Shown here: positions 49,022 through 58,428 of the stretch, one piece after another
Layout of the letters: each line of letters starts with the position of its first letter
How positions within the stretch are numbered: the first letter of the stretch is position 1
Assembly (NCBI GenBank): GCA_937879855.1
Contig: CALFMO010000068.1
Location: forward strand, 62,001-126,000
DNA length: 64,000 nucleotides
Source of the DNA: an uncultured Acidobacteriaceae bacterium
GTDB taxonomy: Bacteria > Acidobacteriota > Terriglobia > Terriglobales > Acidobacteriaceae
Direction of reading: 5' to 3'
Translations under genes and position numbers: made by a program
The notes under the pieces: model-generated
What the model saw: the letters and a program-made list of their open reading frames with translations, nothing else
What the model was told of the DNA's origin: nothing
Database searches by the model: none

Positions 49022-49051
49022 CCCTCCTGCCCCCCAGCAGGAGGGTTTTTT
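49022..49051 (+). terminator. Rho-independent terminator of the cold-shock gene
   Basis: CCCTCCTGC (49022-49030) pairs with GCAGGAGGG (49037-49045) around a CCCCCA loop and is followed by six T residues, 19 bp after the csp stop codon. Confidence 0.95.
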
Positions 49052-49202
49052 GCTGGGGCGAAAAGCCGGAATGGCCCGCATTTTCCCGCTTCCCGCCCAA
49101 ACTTCCTGAACCAAAGTGCATCTCAAGTCAAGGCACTCTCTGGGGCCCGTAAGCACCCCGGTGATCTGTTTTGCCTAACGAGGGGGCGTTATAAAGAGGA
49201 CT

Positions 49203-49757
49203 ATGGAATTCCCTGCCAAACGCGGCCCCTTATTCCTTCTATTCTGCCTGGTGGCTTTACTGGCAGCGTCAGGGGTAGCTGAAAGGGAAGCCGCCGGGCG
49301 CACAGACGGCGGCGAAGATGCTGCTGCGCAGCAGAGACCGAACCGGGTTCGTCCGCTGACTCGTTCCGAAGGCCGGCGGATTGTGCATGCCGCAATGGAC
49401 TCCGAACACCCTGTTAAGTCCCGTTATGATTGCTCCCATTTTGTTCACGGAGCCTATGAAAGAGCTGGGTTCCCTTACAAGTATGCGAGTTCTACGGACA
49501 TTTATGCGGGAGACACCGGATTTCTGCGCGTCGCCAATCCGCAGCCAGGAGACCTGGCAGTATGGCCCGGACATGCCGGGATTGTGGTCAATCCGGCTCG
49601 ACATTCCTTTTTGAGCGTGTTGCATCGTGGGCCCGGTGTCGACCGGTATGATTCAAAGTATTGGAGACAGCGGGGACAACCCCGTTTCTTTCGCTATGTG
49701 AAGGCGACTCCAACCAGAGTGTTGTCCAGTTCGGTCAAGAATGCGAGCAGCAGGTAG
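49203..49757 (+). CDS. NlpC/P60-type (C40) cysteine peptidase, exported
   Basis: 184 residues. Signal peptide (GPLFLLFCLVALLAASGVA) is followed by a short Gln/Arg-rich spacer and an NlpC/P60 domain: the nucleophile Cys77 in SRYDCSHFVHGAYERAG and His124 in PGDLAVWPGHAGIVV. It would cleave peptidoglycan stem peptides in the periplasm. The domain is compact and without SH3 or LysM targeting modules. Stand-alone gene. Confidence 0.88.
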   Translation: MEFPAKRGPLFLLFCLVALLAASGVAEREAAGRTDGGEDAAAQQRPNRVRPLTRSEGRRIVHAAMDSEHPVKSRYDCSHFVHGAYERAGFPYKYASSTDIYAGDTGFLRVANPQPGDLAVWPGHAGIVVNPARHSFLSVLHRGPGVDRYDSKYWRQRGQPRFFRYVKATPTRVLSSSVKNASSR

Positions 49758-49875
49758 GCGTCCGGAACCTAGCCTAAGAACTCCCTTCAAACTGACAGGC
49801 AGCGATGGAGGCGGCAGCCCCGGCGGCGATTTTCCGCGCAGTCGCTGAAGAACCGGATCTGCTAGTGCGCTCTAC

Positions 49876-50106
49876 TCACGCGGCCTGGCGCTCTCGACTC
49901 GCCATATTAACGATAGGCAGAGGAATGCGGACGCGTCTCGGCTTTCCAGACTTCTTTTCGGTTGCATCCACAAGAACCATGTTGTCTGCCATCACGATGG
50001 GCTCGCTAACCAATTCAAAAACTTCTCCGTAGAGCCTGATTTGATTGCCTGTGGTGAAACCCAACCGCTTTAAGCTCGTGAAAATGACAACTTCTTTCTC
50101 TGTCAT
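49876..50106 (-). CDS. Small hypothetical protein
   Basis: 76 residues without signal peptide or membrane helix. Sequence suggests a small beta-rich domain: GFTTGNQIRLYGEVFELVSEP and NMVLVDATEKKSGKPRRVRIPLPI. No recognised family. The start has no strong ribosome site. The strand pattern and amino-acid composition support a real gene. It lies alone between two unrelated genes; 240 bp on its upstream side show nothing of note. Confidence 0.55.
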   Translation of the reverse strand: MTEKEVVIFTSLKRLGFTTGNQIRLYGEVFELVSEPIVMADNMVLVDATEKKSGKPRRVRIPLPIVNMASRERQAA

Positions 50107-50345
50107 AGGAATGCCTGTGTGTTGCGGTAGCTAACAAGTGAATAGGAAAGATGAAGGTGATATTGGCAAACTTAATTGTAGTGCATACAGCGACGTTTGC
50201 AGTGCGCCGCGTCACGAGCTTTCGACTTCGATTCGTCATGATGAACGAGACTACGTTTCGTGAGATTCACTTTGGCTAGGGCGAAGCGGAGGCGACAAAA
50301 TCGAATGCGATTTCAAAGTAGCAAGTTCTGGTTCGCGCAGGAATT

Positions 50346-52385
50346 TCATCGCATTTCGAGCGATATCAAATCCCCGTCCCTGGCTCCGCGTGATTTGTAG
50401 TTTACGGTGACCTGGAGGTCTCGCCAGTCGCAGGAAAAATCATCGGCACCAATTAAAAGCAGAGACTTGTAGTCGGGGGCGCGCAGCTTTAACGTGGCGT
50501 TCTCGGCGGTCACGGTCAGGATGGCGGCGGGGGCCTGTGAGCAATCGACAGCGACCAGGCGGCCCTTGAAGAACTTCGTGGGACGCTTGTCTCCCCCTTC
50601 GGCGGATGGCCCGGAATTCTCGGTCGCGTCGCGCTTGGCAGCATCTTCTTCCAGCACATCAAAAGGGGATTTTTGAGGGGCGAGTTTCGACTGTGTTGCT
50701 TTCGTGGGAATGCCGTATTTGCGCTCGGTCCCGGCCTGCTCGATCAGATCGCGCGCGAGCGCGGCGATCTGCGGATTACTGCTTGCTTTCAGCCGGTTGA
50801 GTTGGATGTTTGCTGCTTCCCAGTTTTTGCTAGCCACATAAATTTGCGCCAGGTGGAAGACATAGAACTCGTTGCGCGGGCTCAGCGCGATGGCGTTGCG
50901 CTCGGCCTGCAGGGCGGCGGCAGCTCCTCCACCGGCGTTGCGGGCGATTGCCAGCAGATCATAGGCGTCGGCGAGTTCTGGATACCACTCGAGTACGGAG
51001 CGAAGATCGAGCATCATGTTGGGCAGGCCCTGCATGTCGGTGTGACCGGCCTCTGCGCCGCGATACTTCAGGACGGAGACGTAATAGCGCACCCACATAT
51101 CGTGGGGATTGAGGGCGGAGGCGTCCTTGAGTTCGTTCACCGCCTCCGGGAATTCGCCGTGCTGGATGTGGTCCCAGGCGAGAATGCGATGGGCGAGTGC
51201 GTTGCCAATCGCATTGCTGGGAAGCTGGTCGGAATCTTCGTCTTTGGCGTTTTTTGCTTCCTGTTTGGCCTCGGCCTTCCTGTCGGCGGCCGTAGGTGCG
51301 GCGGCCAGATCGTGCAGTGTTTTGAGACCGGCATCGCGGCGTTCGGGGACGCGGATTTGAACTCCGGCATATAGGGCGCGCGCGTCCACTTCAAGCAGAG
51401 GCTTCGAGGTGATCGACGAATCGTCGGCGCTTATGGGAACCGGGAAGCGGGAAAGTTGGCCGGAGGCATCGTTTGCGGCCGTTTGCCGAGCGCCTTCGAC
51501 GGCGGTGCGGTGCGCGCTCTGAGTTTGGAAGTAATCCTTCACCGCCTGCACGAGTTGCGCCGAACTCATTCCGTAGGCCTGTTGAATAGCGTCTTCTACC
51601 GGCAGATGCTTGTTCAGAACCAGGCCGAAATAAGCTCCTGTTTCCGGCAGTTTCTGCTCATGGAGAAGGTAGTGCATGACGATCCAAGACTCCGCATCGT
51701 AGAGCGAGGGAGCGCGGCCCTCGCCGCTAAAAGCGTCGCGCTTGGCGTTGAAGAGATCGGGGAGCGAGAGCCAGTTCTGTGCCGTGAGCAATGCGTTGAA
51801 GCCTTTGGACGGATGCGTGTCGCTCTGCTTCCCCGGCGCCTCCTGCGTGGAGGGCAGAAAGCCGGGATCGCTGCCGAGTTCGACTTGCTTGGTGTCGATG
51901 CGAATCGAGCTGAAATATTCGGTGAGGCCTTCGTCGAACCATGCTTGCGCGGGAGGATAGTTGTAATTCAGAAACATTCCGGCGAGGTCTTTCGCGACGG
52001 CGCGCCAGGGCTCCGGTTCGGATAAATTCAGTACGAAGAAGTCCTGGTCGTCTCCAGGGAGATAGAATCCGGGAACATCGATAGGCTGGGCGTGGCGCAA
52101 GGGCGCGGCCAGATAGTACGACTTGTCATTGTCAAAGGCGAGGATGGTCAGCGGCACGGATTGGTTGAGGCGGTTCTTCCCCAGTAGAAGAGCAAAGACC
52201 GCGCGCATTTGCTCGAAGCGCAGAGCCACCTCGCGGCCTCGTTTGTCGCCGGCATCGGTGATGACCGTAAAGTGGGTGGAGTGGATTTCCAGCCAGTGGC
52301 TGGGTTCGGCCGCGGGGCTGGAAATTGCGCACAGGATTGTGGCGCACAAGGTGAGGAAGAGCGGGATGGCGTGAATGCGTGGCAT
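50346..52385 (-). CDS. Exported TPR protein with degenerate gluzincin-like peptidase domain
   Basis: 679 residues from the ATG at 52385; the frame runs 25 codons further up without support. Signal peptide (IPLFLTLCATILCAISSPAAA-like). Residues ~30-290 resemble the peptidase-MA/DUF1570 type (HFTVITDAG, VPLTILAFDNDKSYY, AQAWFDEGLTEYFSS, and YDAESWIVMHYLL). The zinc helix expected before WFDEG reads AVAKDLAGMFL, so HExxH is lost while the downstream Glu stays. The C-terminal half has TPR-like helices (DLRSVLEWYPELADAYDLLAIARN, EFYVFHLAQIYVASKNW) and a last ~60 residue beta part. Probably a non-catalytic scaffold. Confidence 0.82.
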   Translation of the reverse strand: MPRIHAIPLFLTLCATILCAISSPAAEPSHWLEIHSTHFTVITDAGDKRGREVALRFEQMRAVFALLLGKNRLNQSVPLTILAFDNDKSYYLAAPLRHAQPIDVPGFYLPGDDQDFFVLNLSEPEPWRAVAKDLAGMFLNYNYPPAQAWFDEGLTEYFSSIRIDTKQVELGSDPGFLPSTQEAPGKQSDTHPSKGFNALLTAQNWLSLPDLFNAKRDAFSGEGRAPSLYDAESWIVMHYLLHEQKLPETGAYFGLVLNKHLPVEDAIQQAYGMSSAQLVQAVKDYFQTQSAHRTAVEGARQTAANDASGQLSRFPVPISADDSSITSKPLLEVDARALYAGVQIRVPERRDAGLKTLHDLAAAPTAADRKAEAKQEAKNAKDEDSDQLPSNAIGNALAHRILAWDHIQHGEFPEAVNELKDASALNPHDMWVRYYVSVLKYRGAEAGHTDMQGLPNMMLDLRSVLEWYPELADAYDLLAIARNAGGGAAAALQAERNAIALSPRNEFYVFHLAQIYVASKNWEAANIQLNRLKASSNPQIAALARDLIEQAGTERKYGIPTKATQSKLAPQKSPFDVLEEDAAKRDATENSGPSAEGGDKRPTKFFKGRLVAVDCSQAPAAILTVTAENATLKLRAPDYKSLLLIGADDFSCDWRDLQVTVNYKSRGARDGDLISLEMR

Positions 52386-52463
52386 GGTGCCGAGGCGAGT
52401 GGTGTTGCTCTTCAAGGAAATGCTACCACGATGAGCGCTGCCGGTTGGGTAAAGACACAAAAG

Positions 52464-52492
52464 GAAAGCCTCGCTCGAAGGAGCGAGCTTTC
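52464..52492. repeat. Stem-loop with GAAAGC-TCGCTC arms
   Basis: GAAAGC and TCGCTC (separated by one bulged C) pair with GAGCGA and GCTTTC around a GAAG loop. It lies in the 296-bp gap between two divergent genes. It may be a small dispersed palindrome or part of a leader; no T-run follows except GTAATTTT on the plus strand. Confidence 0.5.
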
Positions 52493-52681
52493 GTAATTTT
52501 CAGTGTCGAACGCGAGGCACGCCTGCCAGGAGTTTAGACAACATCGCGGCATTGGTACCGTCAACACTACTGAGGCGACGCCAGTCAGTGATTGTGAACA
52601 CAATCGCAGAGGTTTCTTTTTCTGAATCGTCCTGAACTGGACGCCGATTTTCCAGTCAAGTGACCGTTATAATTCCAGACT

Positions 52682-55600
52682 GTGTGCAGTCGTCGGAAAA
52701 GAAATTCGATTTTGTGGCTGTGTATCGTCTTACTGATAGTTCCAGTCGCCGTCGCTGTTTCGGGGGCAGCGTGGAACGGCACGGTACGTGACGGTGCGGG
52801 AAAGCCCGTGAGCCGTGCAGTTGTCAGGCTGCACTCCACTGCCGGGAGTCGTGAGTACTCCGCTATGGCTGCGGCCGACGGAAAATTTGCGCTCCCTGAA
52901 ATCTCCGCGGGCACTTACGAAATCTCCGTGAAGGCCGGAGATAAGGAGTGGAGAGCGGCGGCTTCGATGGTGGTCAAGGACGCGAGTATCTTGACCGCCG
53001 CCCTGCAACTCTCCTCGCAAGGGCAGGAAGTGCGTGTGGTTGGGTCTGGCGTCGAGGGCTCTGCGCAGGGCACTGGCGGAGAGCATCTTTCCAGCGCAGA
53101 AGTTTCGAGCCTGCCGCTGAACGTACGCGACTTCAGCAAATTGCTGCTGCTGGCTGCGGGGACGATGACCGACGCCAACGGTGCTGCCAATTTCACGCAG
53201 CAGTTTGCGGTGAATGGGCAGCGCGGCGTGACCACCGTTTTTGCCACCGATGGTTTCGACACCACCGATCCCGAGATGGGCGGGGCGACTTTTTCCAATT
53301 TCAACGTGGATGCAATTCAGGAAGTGCAGTCCAATTCGGGTGTGATGCCGGCCGAGATCGGGCACGGGGCAGCGAGTTTCACAAATGTGGTGACGAAGTC
53401 CGGAGTCAATGCGATTCACGGTAGTCTGTTTGAATTCGTGCGCAATGCCGCCTTCGACGCGCGCAACTATTTCGATTACAAGGATCCGACTGGCAAGCGG
53501 CGCATTCCGCCGTTCGTGCGCAACGAATTTGGATTCACCAACGGCGGCCCGGTCGTGCTTCCGGGAATTTACAACGGACACAATCGCACATTTTATTTTG
53601 GCGAGTATCAAGGCTTTCGCCAGGTGCTGGGAACCACGCAGGTGATTCCGGTGCCCACGCTGGCGGAGCGGCAGGGAATCGACACAGCAACTTTTCCTGG
53701 CGACACCCTGACGGTTCCGGTGAACCCAGCGGTGTTGCCTGTGCTGCAAACGTACCCGCTACCGAACCAACCGGCAGGGGCTTTCGGCGATCGCACGTAT
53801 GCAACGTCGTCCAAGATTGTCACGCGCACCGATCAATTTTCTGTGCGAATCGACCACCAGATTTCCATTAAGGCTTCCCTGCTAACGCGCTTCAGCTTGA
53901 ACCAGGTAACTGGCCCGCTGACCAATCCCGACCAGACGGCAATCGATCCCAGCTTTGGGGTTCAGTTCTTTGATCACCAACGCAACGCGGGCGTGAAATA
54001 TACGCGGACGATCACTCCGCATCTCATTTCCGATACCTCTCTAGGATACATTCGCAGCACGCCATTCTTCCCGGCAGTGAACCATACGCAACCGGGGCTC
54101 GGTTTTGGCGACGGCTTATTTCAGGCTTTCAATTTACCGGCGGGTTCAATTTTCGGATCGTACAGCAATCTTTATCAGTTCAAACAGGACCTGGCCTTCA
54201 CGCACGCCTCACATTCGTTTAAATGGGGAGTGGAGATACGTGTCAACCGTGATTCCACGATTTTTGGCACGAATCCGAACGGTGCTTATACGTTCGGCGG
54301 CGGCACCGCATATTCGCCGGTCTTCATCAAGTCCGCAAGCGGGACGCATGACATTCAGGTCGGTGAACCCTTGCCGGATTCGCTCACGGGATTGCTGACT
54401 GCGACGCCGTTTTCCTACAACATCACCGTACCGGCCAGTATCACTCCTATCGGAAATAAGTTCGACGAGGCTGGAGTCCGCCGCGAAGCGTACAACGTCT
54501 ATTTTCAGGATGCGTGGAAAGCCACTCCGCAGCTCACCGTGAACTACGGATTGCGCTACGAAGTGAACAGCCGCATTCACGAGGCGACCAAGCGCACATC
54601 GCTTCCCATTTTCGTCGACGCCAACGGCAAGCCCGCGCCTTACGGAGATCGAACCGCCAAACAGATTTTGCTGATCAATCCGCAGCCTCCGTACAATCAG
54701 GATTGGAACGGCTGGGGACCACGCCTGGGATTGGATTACGCCGCCGGCCGGCACACCGTGCTGCACGCCGGCGGTTCCCTCGTTACGATGATTCCCAACC
54801 TGTGGCAGGACAATTTTTTGACTGCCGCGATTCCGTTCGTGTTCGCGCCGTATATCACCGCGCTGCCGGGCGTTGCCGTTCCATTTCAAAACACCTTCGT
54901 GCCGAAGGATCTGCCGACTGCCTACAACGTCCAGGGACAACCGATTTTCGCGACGGGCAGAACGCAGGATGTTCCGGCGAATACCGTCATCGATTTGGCG
55001 CGATTTCAGAATGATCTGACTGCGCTCGCGCCCGGACATCAGGTGCAGTTACTGACGATTCCGGGCATCGCCCGAAATTTCGGCAATGGCTATATCGGTA
55101 CCTGGACTGCGGGCATCGATCATGACTTCCGTGATGTGAAAGTCAACGTTTCGTACGTGGCGACGGCCGGTATTCACATGGCGCGAGTTTATAACCCGAA
55201 CAGTTATAGCGGAGCCGATCCCGCGCACGCGCCGTTCACGGAGTTCAACTCTGCGGGACAGGCAATCGGAGGATATGGGCAGGAGCAGTTAATCACCAGC
55301 GGGTCGCACTCGACTTACCATGCCCTGCAGAGCAGCGTGACCAAAAACTCCGCGCGAGCCGGGCTGGGCCTGCAGGCCAGCTACACATATTCCAAATCGA
55401 TTGATGACACCAGCGCGGTGCTGGGCGGTTTGTTTGGCTCGGCGGGCGTGGTGCTGCAGACGATGCCGCAGGATCCGTGGAATCCGTCGGCGGAAAAAGG
55501 CCCGTCGACGTTTGATGTGACCCATGTTTTTTCGGCGAGCGTGATCCAATTGCTGCCACTGGATCGAATTGGCTTTCTGCGGCCTCTGGGACGACCACTG

Positions 55601-56107
55601 ACCCGAGGCTGGCAATTTCTGAATATCACGACCCTGACGACGGGATCTCCGTTCAGCGTGTATTCTGGAATTCAGCAGACTGGCGCCGGCGCCGGCGGAA
55701 CGGATCGTCCAGACCAGGTCGCGAAGCCGCATTTTTCCACCAGCCGAACGGTACGCGACGACTATTTCGGGCTGGGCACGAATAATCCGTCCTTCTTCAA
55801 TCTTCCGATCCATGTCCCGGGCGGGAGTGGCCCGAATCAGGGGAGATTCGGAACGCTAGGACGAAACACTTTTCGCGGACCGGGATATCACGACTTCGAT
55901 TTCGCGCTAATCAAGGACACACCGTTTGGGCATCGTGGAAACGGGGAATTGGGGACCGTGGAGTTTCGGGCGGAGTTTTTTAATTTGTTCAATATCGTAA
56001 ATTTCGGGTTGCCTTCGAACATCGTGCGCGGCAGTGGCTTTGGAATTATCAGCAAGACCGCGGGAACCTCGCGGCAAATCCAGTTTTCGCTGAAGGTGAT
56101 TTACTGA
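52682..56107 (+). CDS. TonB-dependent receptor, Oar-like, with carboxypeptidase-regulatory N-domain
   Basis: 1141 residues from a GTG at 52682. Signal peptide (LWLCIVLLIVPVAVAVSGAA). Residues ~30-115 are a CarboxypepD_reg-like domain (GTVRDGAGKPVSRAVVRLHS, AAADGKFALPEISAGTYEISV). A plug-like domain follows (VQSNSGVMPAEIGHGAASFTNVVTKSGVN and a FEFVRNAAFDARNYFD block typical of Oar proteins), then a long beta-barrel of alternating strands to the end, which is the C-terminal Phe/Tyr pattern IQFSLKVIY. It probably binds and imports large glycans or siderophores; substrate unknown. Such receptors are strongly expanded in Acidobacteriota. Confidence 0.93.
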   Translation: MCSRRKRNSILWLCIVLLIVPVAVAVSGAAWNGTVRDGAGKPVSRAVVRLHSTAGSREYSAMAAADGKFALPEISAGTYEISVKAGDKEWRAAASMVVKDASILTAALQLSSQGQEVRVVGSGVEGSAQGTGGEHLSSAEVSSLPLNVRDFSKLLLLAAGTMTDANGAANFTQQFAVNGQRGVTTVFATDGFDTTDPEMGGATFSNFNVDAIQEVQSNSGVMPAEIGHGAASFTNVVTKSGVNAIHGSLFEFVRNAAFDARNYFDYKDPTGKRRIPPFVRNEFGFTNGGPVVLPGIYNGHNRTFYFGEYQGFRQVLGTTQVIPVPTLAERQGIDTATFPGDTLTVPVNPAVLPVLQTYPLPNQPAGAFGDRTYATSSKIVTRTDQFSVRIDHQISIKASLLTRFSLNQVTGPLTNPDQTAIDPSFGVQFFDHQRNAGVKYTRTITPHLISDTSLGYIRSTPFFPAVNHTQPGLGFGDGLFQAFNLPAGSIFGSYSNLYQFKQDLAFTHASHSFKWGVEIRVNRDSTIFGTNPNGAYTFGGGTAYSPVFIKSASGTHDIQVGEPLPDSLTGLLTATPFSYNITVPASITPIGNKFDEAGVRREAYNVYFQDAWKATPQLTVNYGLRYEVNSRIHEATKRTSLPIFVDANGKPAPYGDRTAKQILLINPQPPYNQDWNGWGPRLGLDYAAGRHTVLHAGGSLVTMIPNLWQDNFLTAAIPFVFAPYITALPGVAVPFQNTFVPKDLPTAYNVQGQPIFATGRTQDVPANTVIDLARFQNDLTALAPGHQVQLLTIPGIARNFGNGYIGTWTAGIDHDFRDVKVNVSYVATAGIHMARVYNPNSYSGADPAHAPFTEFNSAGQAIGGYGQEQLITSGSHSTYHALQSSVTKNSARAGLGLQASYTYSKSIDDTSAVLGGLFGSAGVVLQTMPQDPWNPSAEKGPSTFDVTHVFSASVIQLLPLDRIGFLRPLGRPLTRGWQFLNITTLTTGSPFSVYSGIQQTGAGAGGTDRPDQVAKPHFSTSRTVRDDYFGLGTNNPSFFNLPIHVPGGSGPNQGRFGTLGRNTFRGPGYHDFDFALIKDTPFGHRGNGELGTVEFRAEFFNLFNIVNFGLPSNIVRGSGFGIISKTAGTSRQIQFSLKVIY

Positions 56108-56120
56108 CGCTGCGAATTGC

Positions 56121-57032
56121 TCAGGCAGCTTTCATTTGGCGCTCGACCGTACGCATCGCAGATGCGTGAAGCGCAGTATTCCTATCTTCCGCCTCGATTA
56201 CCGCATTCAATTCCGCTCCGATCAGAATCGCGAAGCCGGTAATGTAAAGCCAAAGCAGCAAGATCATCACGGCGCCCAAGGATCCGTACGTGGCGCTGTA
56301 GGAATTGAAGAAATGCAGGTACAAGCGGAAACCGAGGGACGCCAGCAGCCACAGCACCACCCCGAGGGCGGCTCCTGGACTCACCCAATGCCAACTTGGT
56401 TGCGGGGCATCCGGGCCGAAATAGTAAACCAGCGCGAACGATAGAAACATCGCCGCGAATAAGAATGGCCATTGCAAGACCGACCAAGTCACAGTGAACA
56501 GGTGGCCGAGCCCAAAGTGCGCGGCGAGCGTATTTCCAATCTTTTCGCCGTAAAGAACCAAGACTACCGCGAAGATGATTAAGCCTGCGAGCGAGGCAGT
56601 TAATCCCAGCACGGTGAGTTTTTGCTTCCACCAGGGCCGTCTCTCGGTATATCGGTACACGACATTTAATGACACCACCACCGCGCTGACTCCCGCAGAA
56701 GCAGCCCAGAGAGCTCCAAGAATCCCAGCTCCAAGTTTTAACGCGGTACTCGATTTGGCGGTTTGACTAACAACGGTGTGCATTAAGTCTGACGCTGAAC
56801 CGGGCACAAGATGTCCGAGGGCGGAGAATATGGTTTCCCGCAGCTCTGAATTCTGGCCCGCAAAGATGCCGATCAGAGACACGACGAACAACAGCATGGG
56901 AAATACAGCCAGAATGAAGTAATACGATAAAGCCGCCGAGCGAGTGGAGAGTTCGTCCTTTCCCAGCTTCTCAATGGCGCGTTGCGTCACGAGAATGGGA
57001 GTGAGACCACCAAACTTCCAGAGCGACGGCAT
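56121..57032 (-). CDS. YihY/BrkB family membrane protein, second copy
   Basis: 303 residues, six hydrophobic segments. Family blocks: ELSTRSAALSYYFILAVFPMLLFVVSLIGIF, GILGALWAASAGVSAVVVSLNVVY, PDAPQPSWHWVSPGAALGVVLWLLASLGFRLYL and SYSATYGSLGAVMILLLWLYITGFAILIGAELNAVIE. The YGSLGAV block is typical. It is the last gene of the small membrane-protein operon 58395-56121, 8 bp after the gene at 57041. Function unknown; association with envelope integrity is often proposed. Confidence 0.92.
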   Translation of the reverse strand: MPSLWKFGGLTPILVTQRAIEKLGKDELSTRSAALSYYFILAVFPMLLFVVSLIGIFAGQNSELRETIFSALGHLVPGSASDLMHTVVSQTAKSSTALKLGAGILGALWAASAGVSAVVVSLNVVYRYTERRPWWKQKLTVLGLTASLAGLIIFAVVLVLYGEKIGNTLAAHFGLGHLFTVTWSVLQWPFLFAAMFLSFALVYYFGPDAPQPSWHWVSPGAALGVVLWLLASLGFRLYLHFFNSYSATYGSLGAVMILLLWLYITGFAILIGAELNAVIEAEDRNTALHASAMRTVERQMKAA

Positions 57033-57040
57033 AGAACTCG

Positions 57041-57466
57041 TCAGGCTGCCCTCGCTCGGTATCGCCTTGAAGGCACGCTGGAAGACTGCAGGGTCAGTTC
57101 TCCGAGCAAGGTAATTAAAGCGCCCTGAACTCGAAAGAATTTAGTCTCGTCATCGCCGGCAAAGGCCAAGGCCTCGGGGATCGCGGCAGCCATGGCTGCC
57201 AGTCCGTAATCCAGTTCGCGGTGAGTTTGGAAGCTGATGAGATCCGTCACGCCACCGGGATAATCGGTCAGCAGTGCTAGCGCCAGCTCGGTACTCCCGC
57301 AAATGAGAGAGGCCCGGGACGCACGCCGGTTGCGACGCCAGAACCAGGCCGCAGCCCCCAGGAACAATCCCACACTCGCATAGTCAATCATGGCGTGAGC
57401 CTTGGGCGTGACCACCCGCGGGATTGGCTTTGCAATCATCTTGGCTAAGCTATTTAGTGTCGGCAT
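57041..57466 (-). CDS. Small hypothetical membrane protein
   Basis: 141 residues. A central hydrophobic stretch (DYASVGLFLGAAAWFWRR) and two more (ASLICGSTELALALLTDYPG, YGLAAMAAAIPEALAFAG) suggest two or three membrane helices. The sequence RELDYGLAAMAAAIPEALAF is distinctive. No family recognised. It is located between the YihY gene and a short membrane-protein gene in an operon of envelope-related genes. Confidence 0.72.
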   Translation of the reverse strand: MPTLNSLAKMIAKPIPRVVTPKAHAMIDYASVGLFLGAAAWFWRRNRRASRASLICGSTELALALLTDYPGGVTDLISFQTHRELDYGLAAMAAAIPEALAFAGDDETKFFRVQGALITLLGELTLQSSSVPSRRYRARAA

Positions 57467-57495
57467 GCTTCTTCGTTCCTCGCATTCTGGATGAC

Positions 57496-57720
57496 TTATT
57501 TACTCCGTGTAAACAGGCCGGCAAAACCATATCCGGCCAAGAACCCGATGGAAGACAGTATCAGGGAAGCCTTTAAAAGATGCTCCCGCGCATTGGTTTT
57601 GGGATCGAGGCGGGCGCGAACCTCGACAACCTTGTCTTTCAACTCACCGATGGTTTCATGAACCTGATTACGCTGCTGTAAAGCCTGAATTTCCAAGCGG
57701 TCGATAGGATTTGCACTCAT
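57496..57720 (-). CDS. Small DUF3618-like/YqjK-like membrane protein
   Basis: 74 residues. An amphipathic helix (DRLEIQALQQRNQVHETIGELKDKVVEVRARLD) precedes one transmembrane helix (LILSSIGFLAGYGFAGLF). The start overlaps the stop of the holin-like gene by 4 bp (ATGA), so the two are co-translated. Resembles the small helper of YqjD-YqjE-YqjK-type operons in arrangement, not strongly in sequence. Confidence 0.72.
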   Translation of the reverse strand: MSANPIDRLEIQALQQRNQVHETIGELKDKVVEVRARLDPKTNAREHLLKASLILSSIGFLAGYGFAGLFTRSK

Positions 57721-58133
57721 AGTTGATTCTTCGCCTCGTGCTGAATCCAGATTTTATCGCCCTTGAGCACTTCGAGAGTGCGATTGGGCATGATTCCTTT
57801 GAGGGCGAATTCGCGCTTCGCGAAATATGCCGCGATGCCACCCACGACCGCCCAAAGCACAGCGACGCCGAAGAATCCGAAAACCCAGCGGTAAGGATTA
57901 TCCCTCAAAAGGGCCGCGATCAATGCTGCCAATCCGATGGTAAGAAGCAGGTACGCAGTGGCCAGCATAACGACAGCCACGGCGGCGAGAATGGCTGCGA
58001 CTTTCAGCAAGGCTAACTTTTGCTGAGCCTCCGCCTTGAAGAGTCGAATTCTTGTCTGCGCAAAGTCTTTGATCTCTTCCTTGATGTCGGCGATGACTTC
58101 TGCCAGAGACCGGCCGTTCGCTACACTATGCAT
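57717..58133 (-). CDS. Phage-holin-family membrane protein (YqjE-like)
   Basis: 138 residues from the ATG at 58133; the frame goes 10 codons further up into the preceding gene. Pattern: soluble helical part (LAEVIADIKEEIKDFAQTRIRLFKAEAQQKLALLK), two transmembrane helices (VAAILAAVAVVMLATAYLLLTIGLAALIAALL and WVFGFFGVAVLWAVVGGIAAYF), and a charged end. It matches the actinobacterial holin-X/YqjE type. No phage genes are nearby. Overlaps the upstream gene 58126-58395 by 8 bp. Confidence 0.82.
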   Translation of the reverse strand: MHSVANGRSLAEVIADIKEEIKDFAQTRIRLFKAEAQQKLALLKVAAILAAVAVVMLATAYLLLTIGLAALIAALLRDNPYRWVFGFFGVAVLWAVVGGIAAYFAKREFALKGIMPNRTLEVLKGDKIWIQHEAKNQL

Positions 58134-58395
58134 TTCCGCTTGACCTCCACAACCGCGTTGCAAAACCAGCTACAGCGGCAACGCCGGCAAGCACTGCGAG
58201 GAACCGAAGCGGATTTTCGCTTGTGACTTGTTGTGCGCGCTGTCGGGCAAGCGCGGCGTTCTCCCGCAATCTTGCCACTGTCTTTCCAGCCGCAAGCCCA
58301 AGCGTCTCGCCAACGCCCCGTAGCTTCCGTGTGCTGCTGAGGGAGTCTTTCGTGCGTGATTCATCCGCACTCAATTGTTCCGCAATGTCTGCCAT
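58126..58395 (-). CDS. DUF883/YqjD-like small protein
   Basis: 89 residues. Helical N-terminal part (ADESRTKDSLSSTRKLRGVGETLGLAAGKTVARLRENAALARQRAQQ) and one C-terminal transmembrane helix (LRFLAVLAGVAAVAGFATRLW), with ENPLRFLAVLAGVAAVAGF being typical of the YqjD/ElaB family, which binds ribosomes at the membrane in stationary phase. First gene of the operon. Confidence 0.78.
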   Translation of the reverse strand: MADIAEQLSADESRTKDSLSSTRKLRGVGETLGLAAGKTVARLRENAALARQRAQQVTSENPLRFLAVLAGVAAVAGFATRLWRSSGNA

Positions 58396-58428
58396 ACAGT
58401 TCCTTGTTCGCTTATCTCCCAGTCCGAA

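Noticed and set aside
52730..53749. 339-codon minus-strand frame opposite the TonB-dependent receptor
   Set aside because: Antisense to the carboxypeptidase-regulatory and plug regions; no recognisable features.
57717..58133. Prophage remnant suggested by the holin-family protein
   Set aside because: No other phage gene is near; the operon context matches YqjD/YqjE-type envelope genes.
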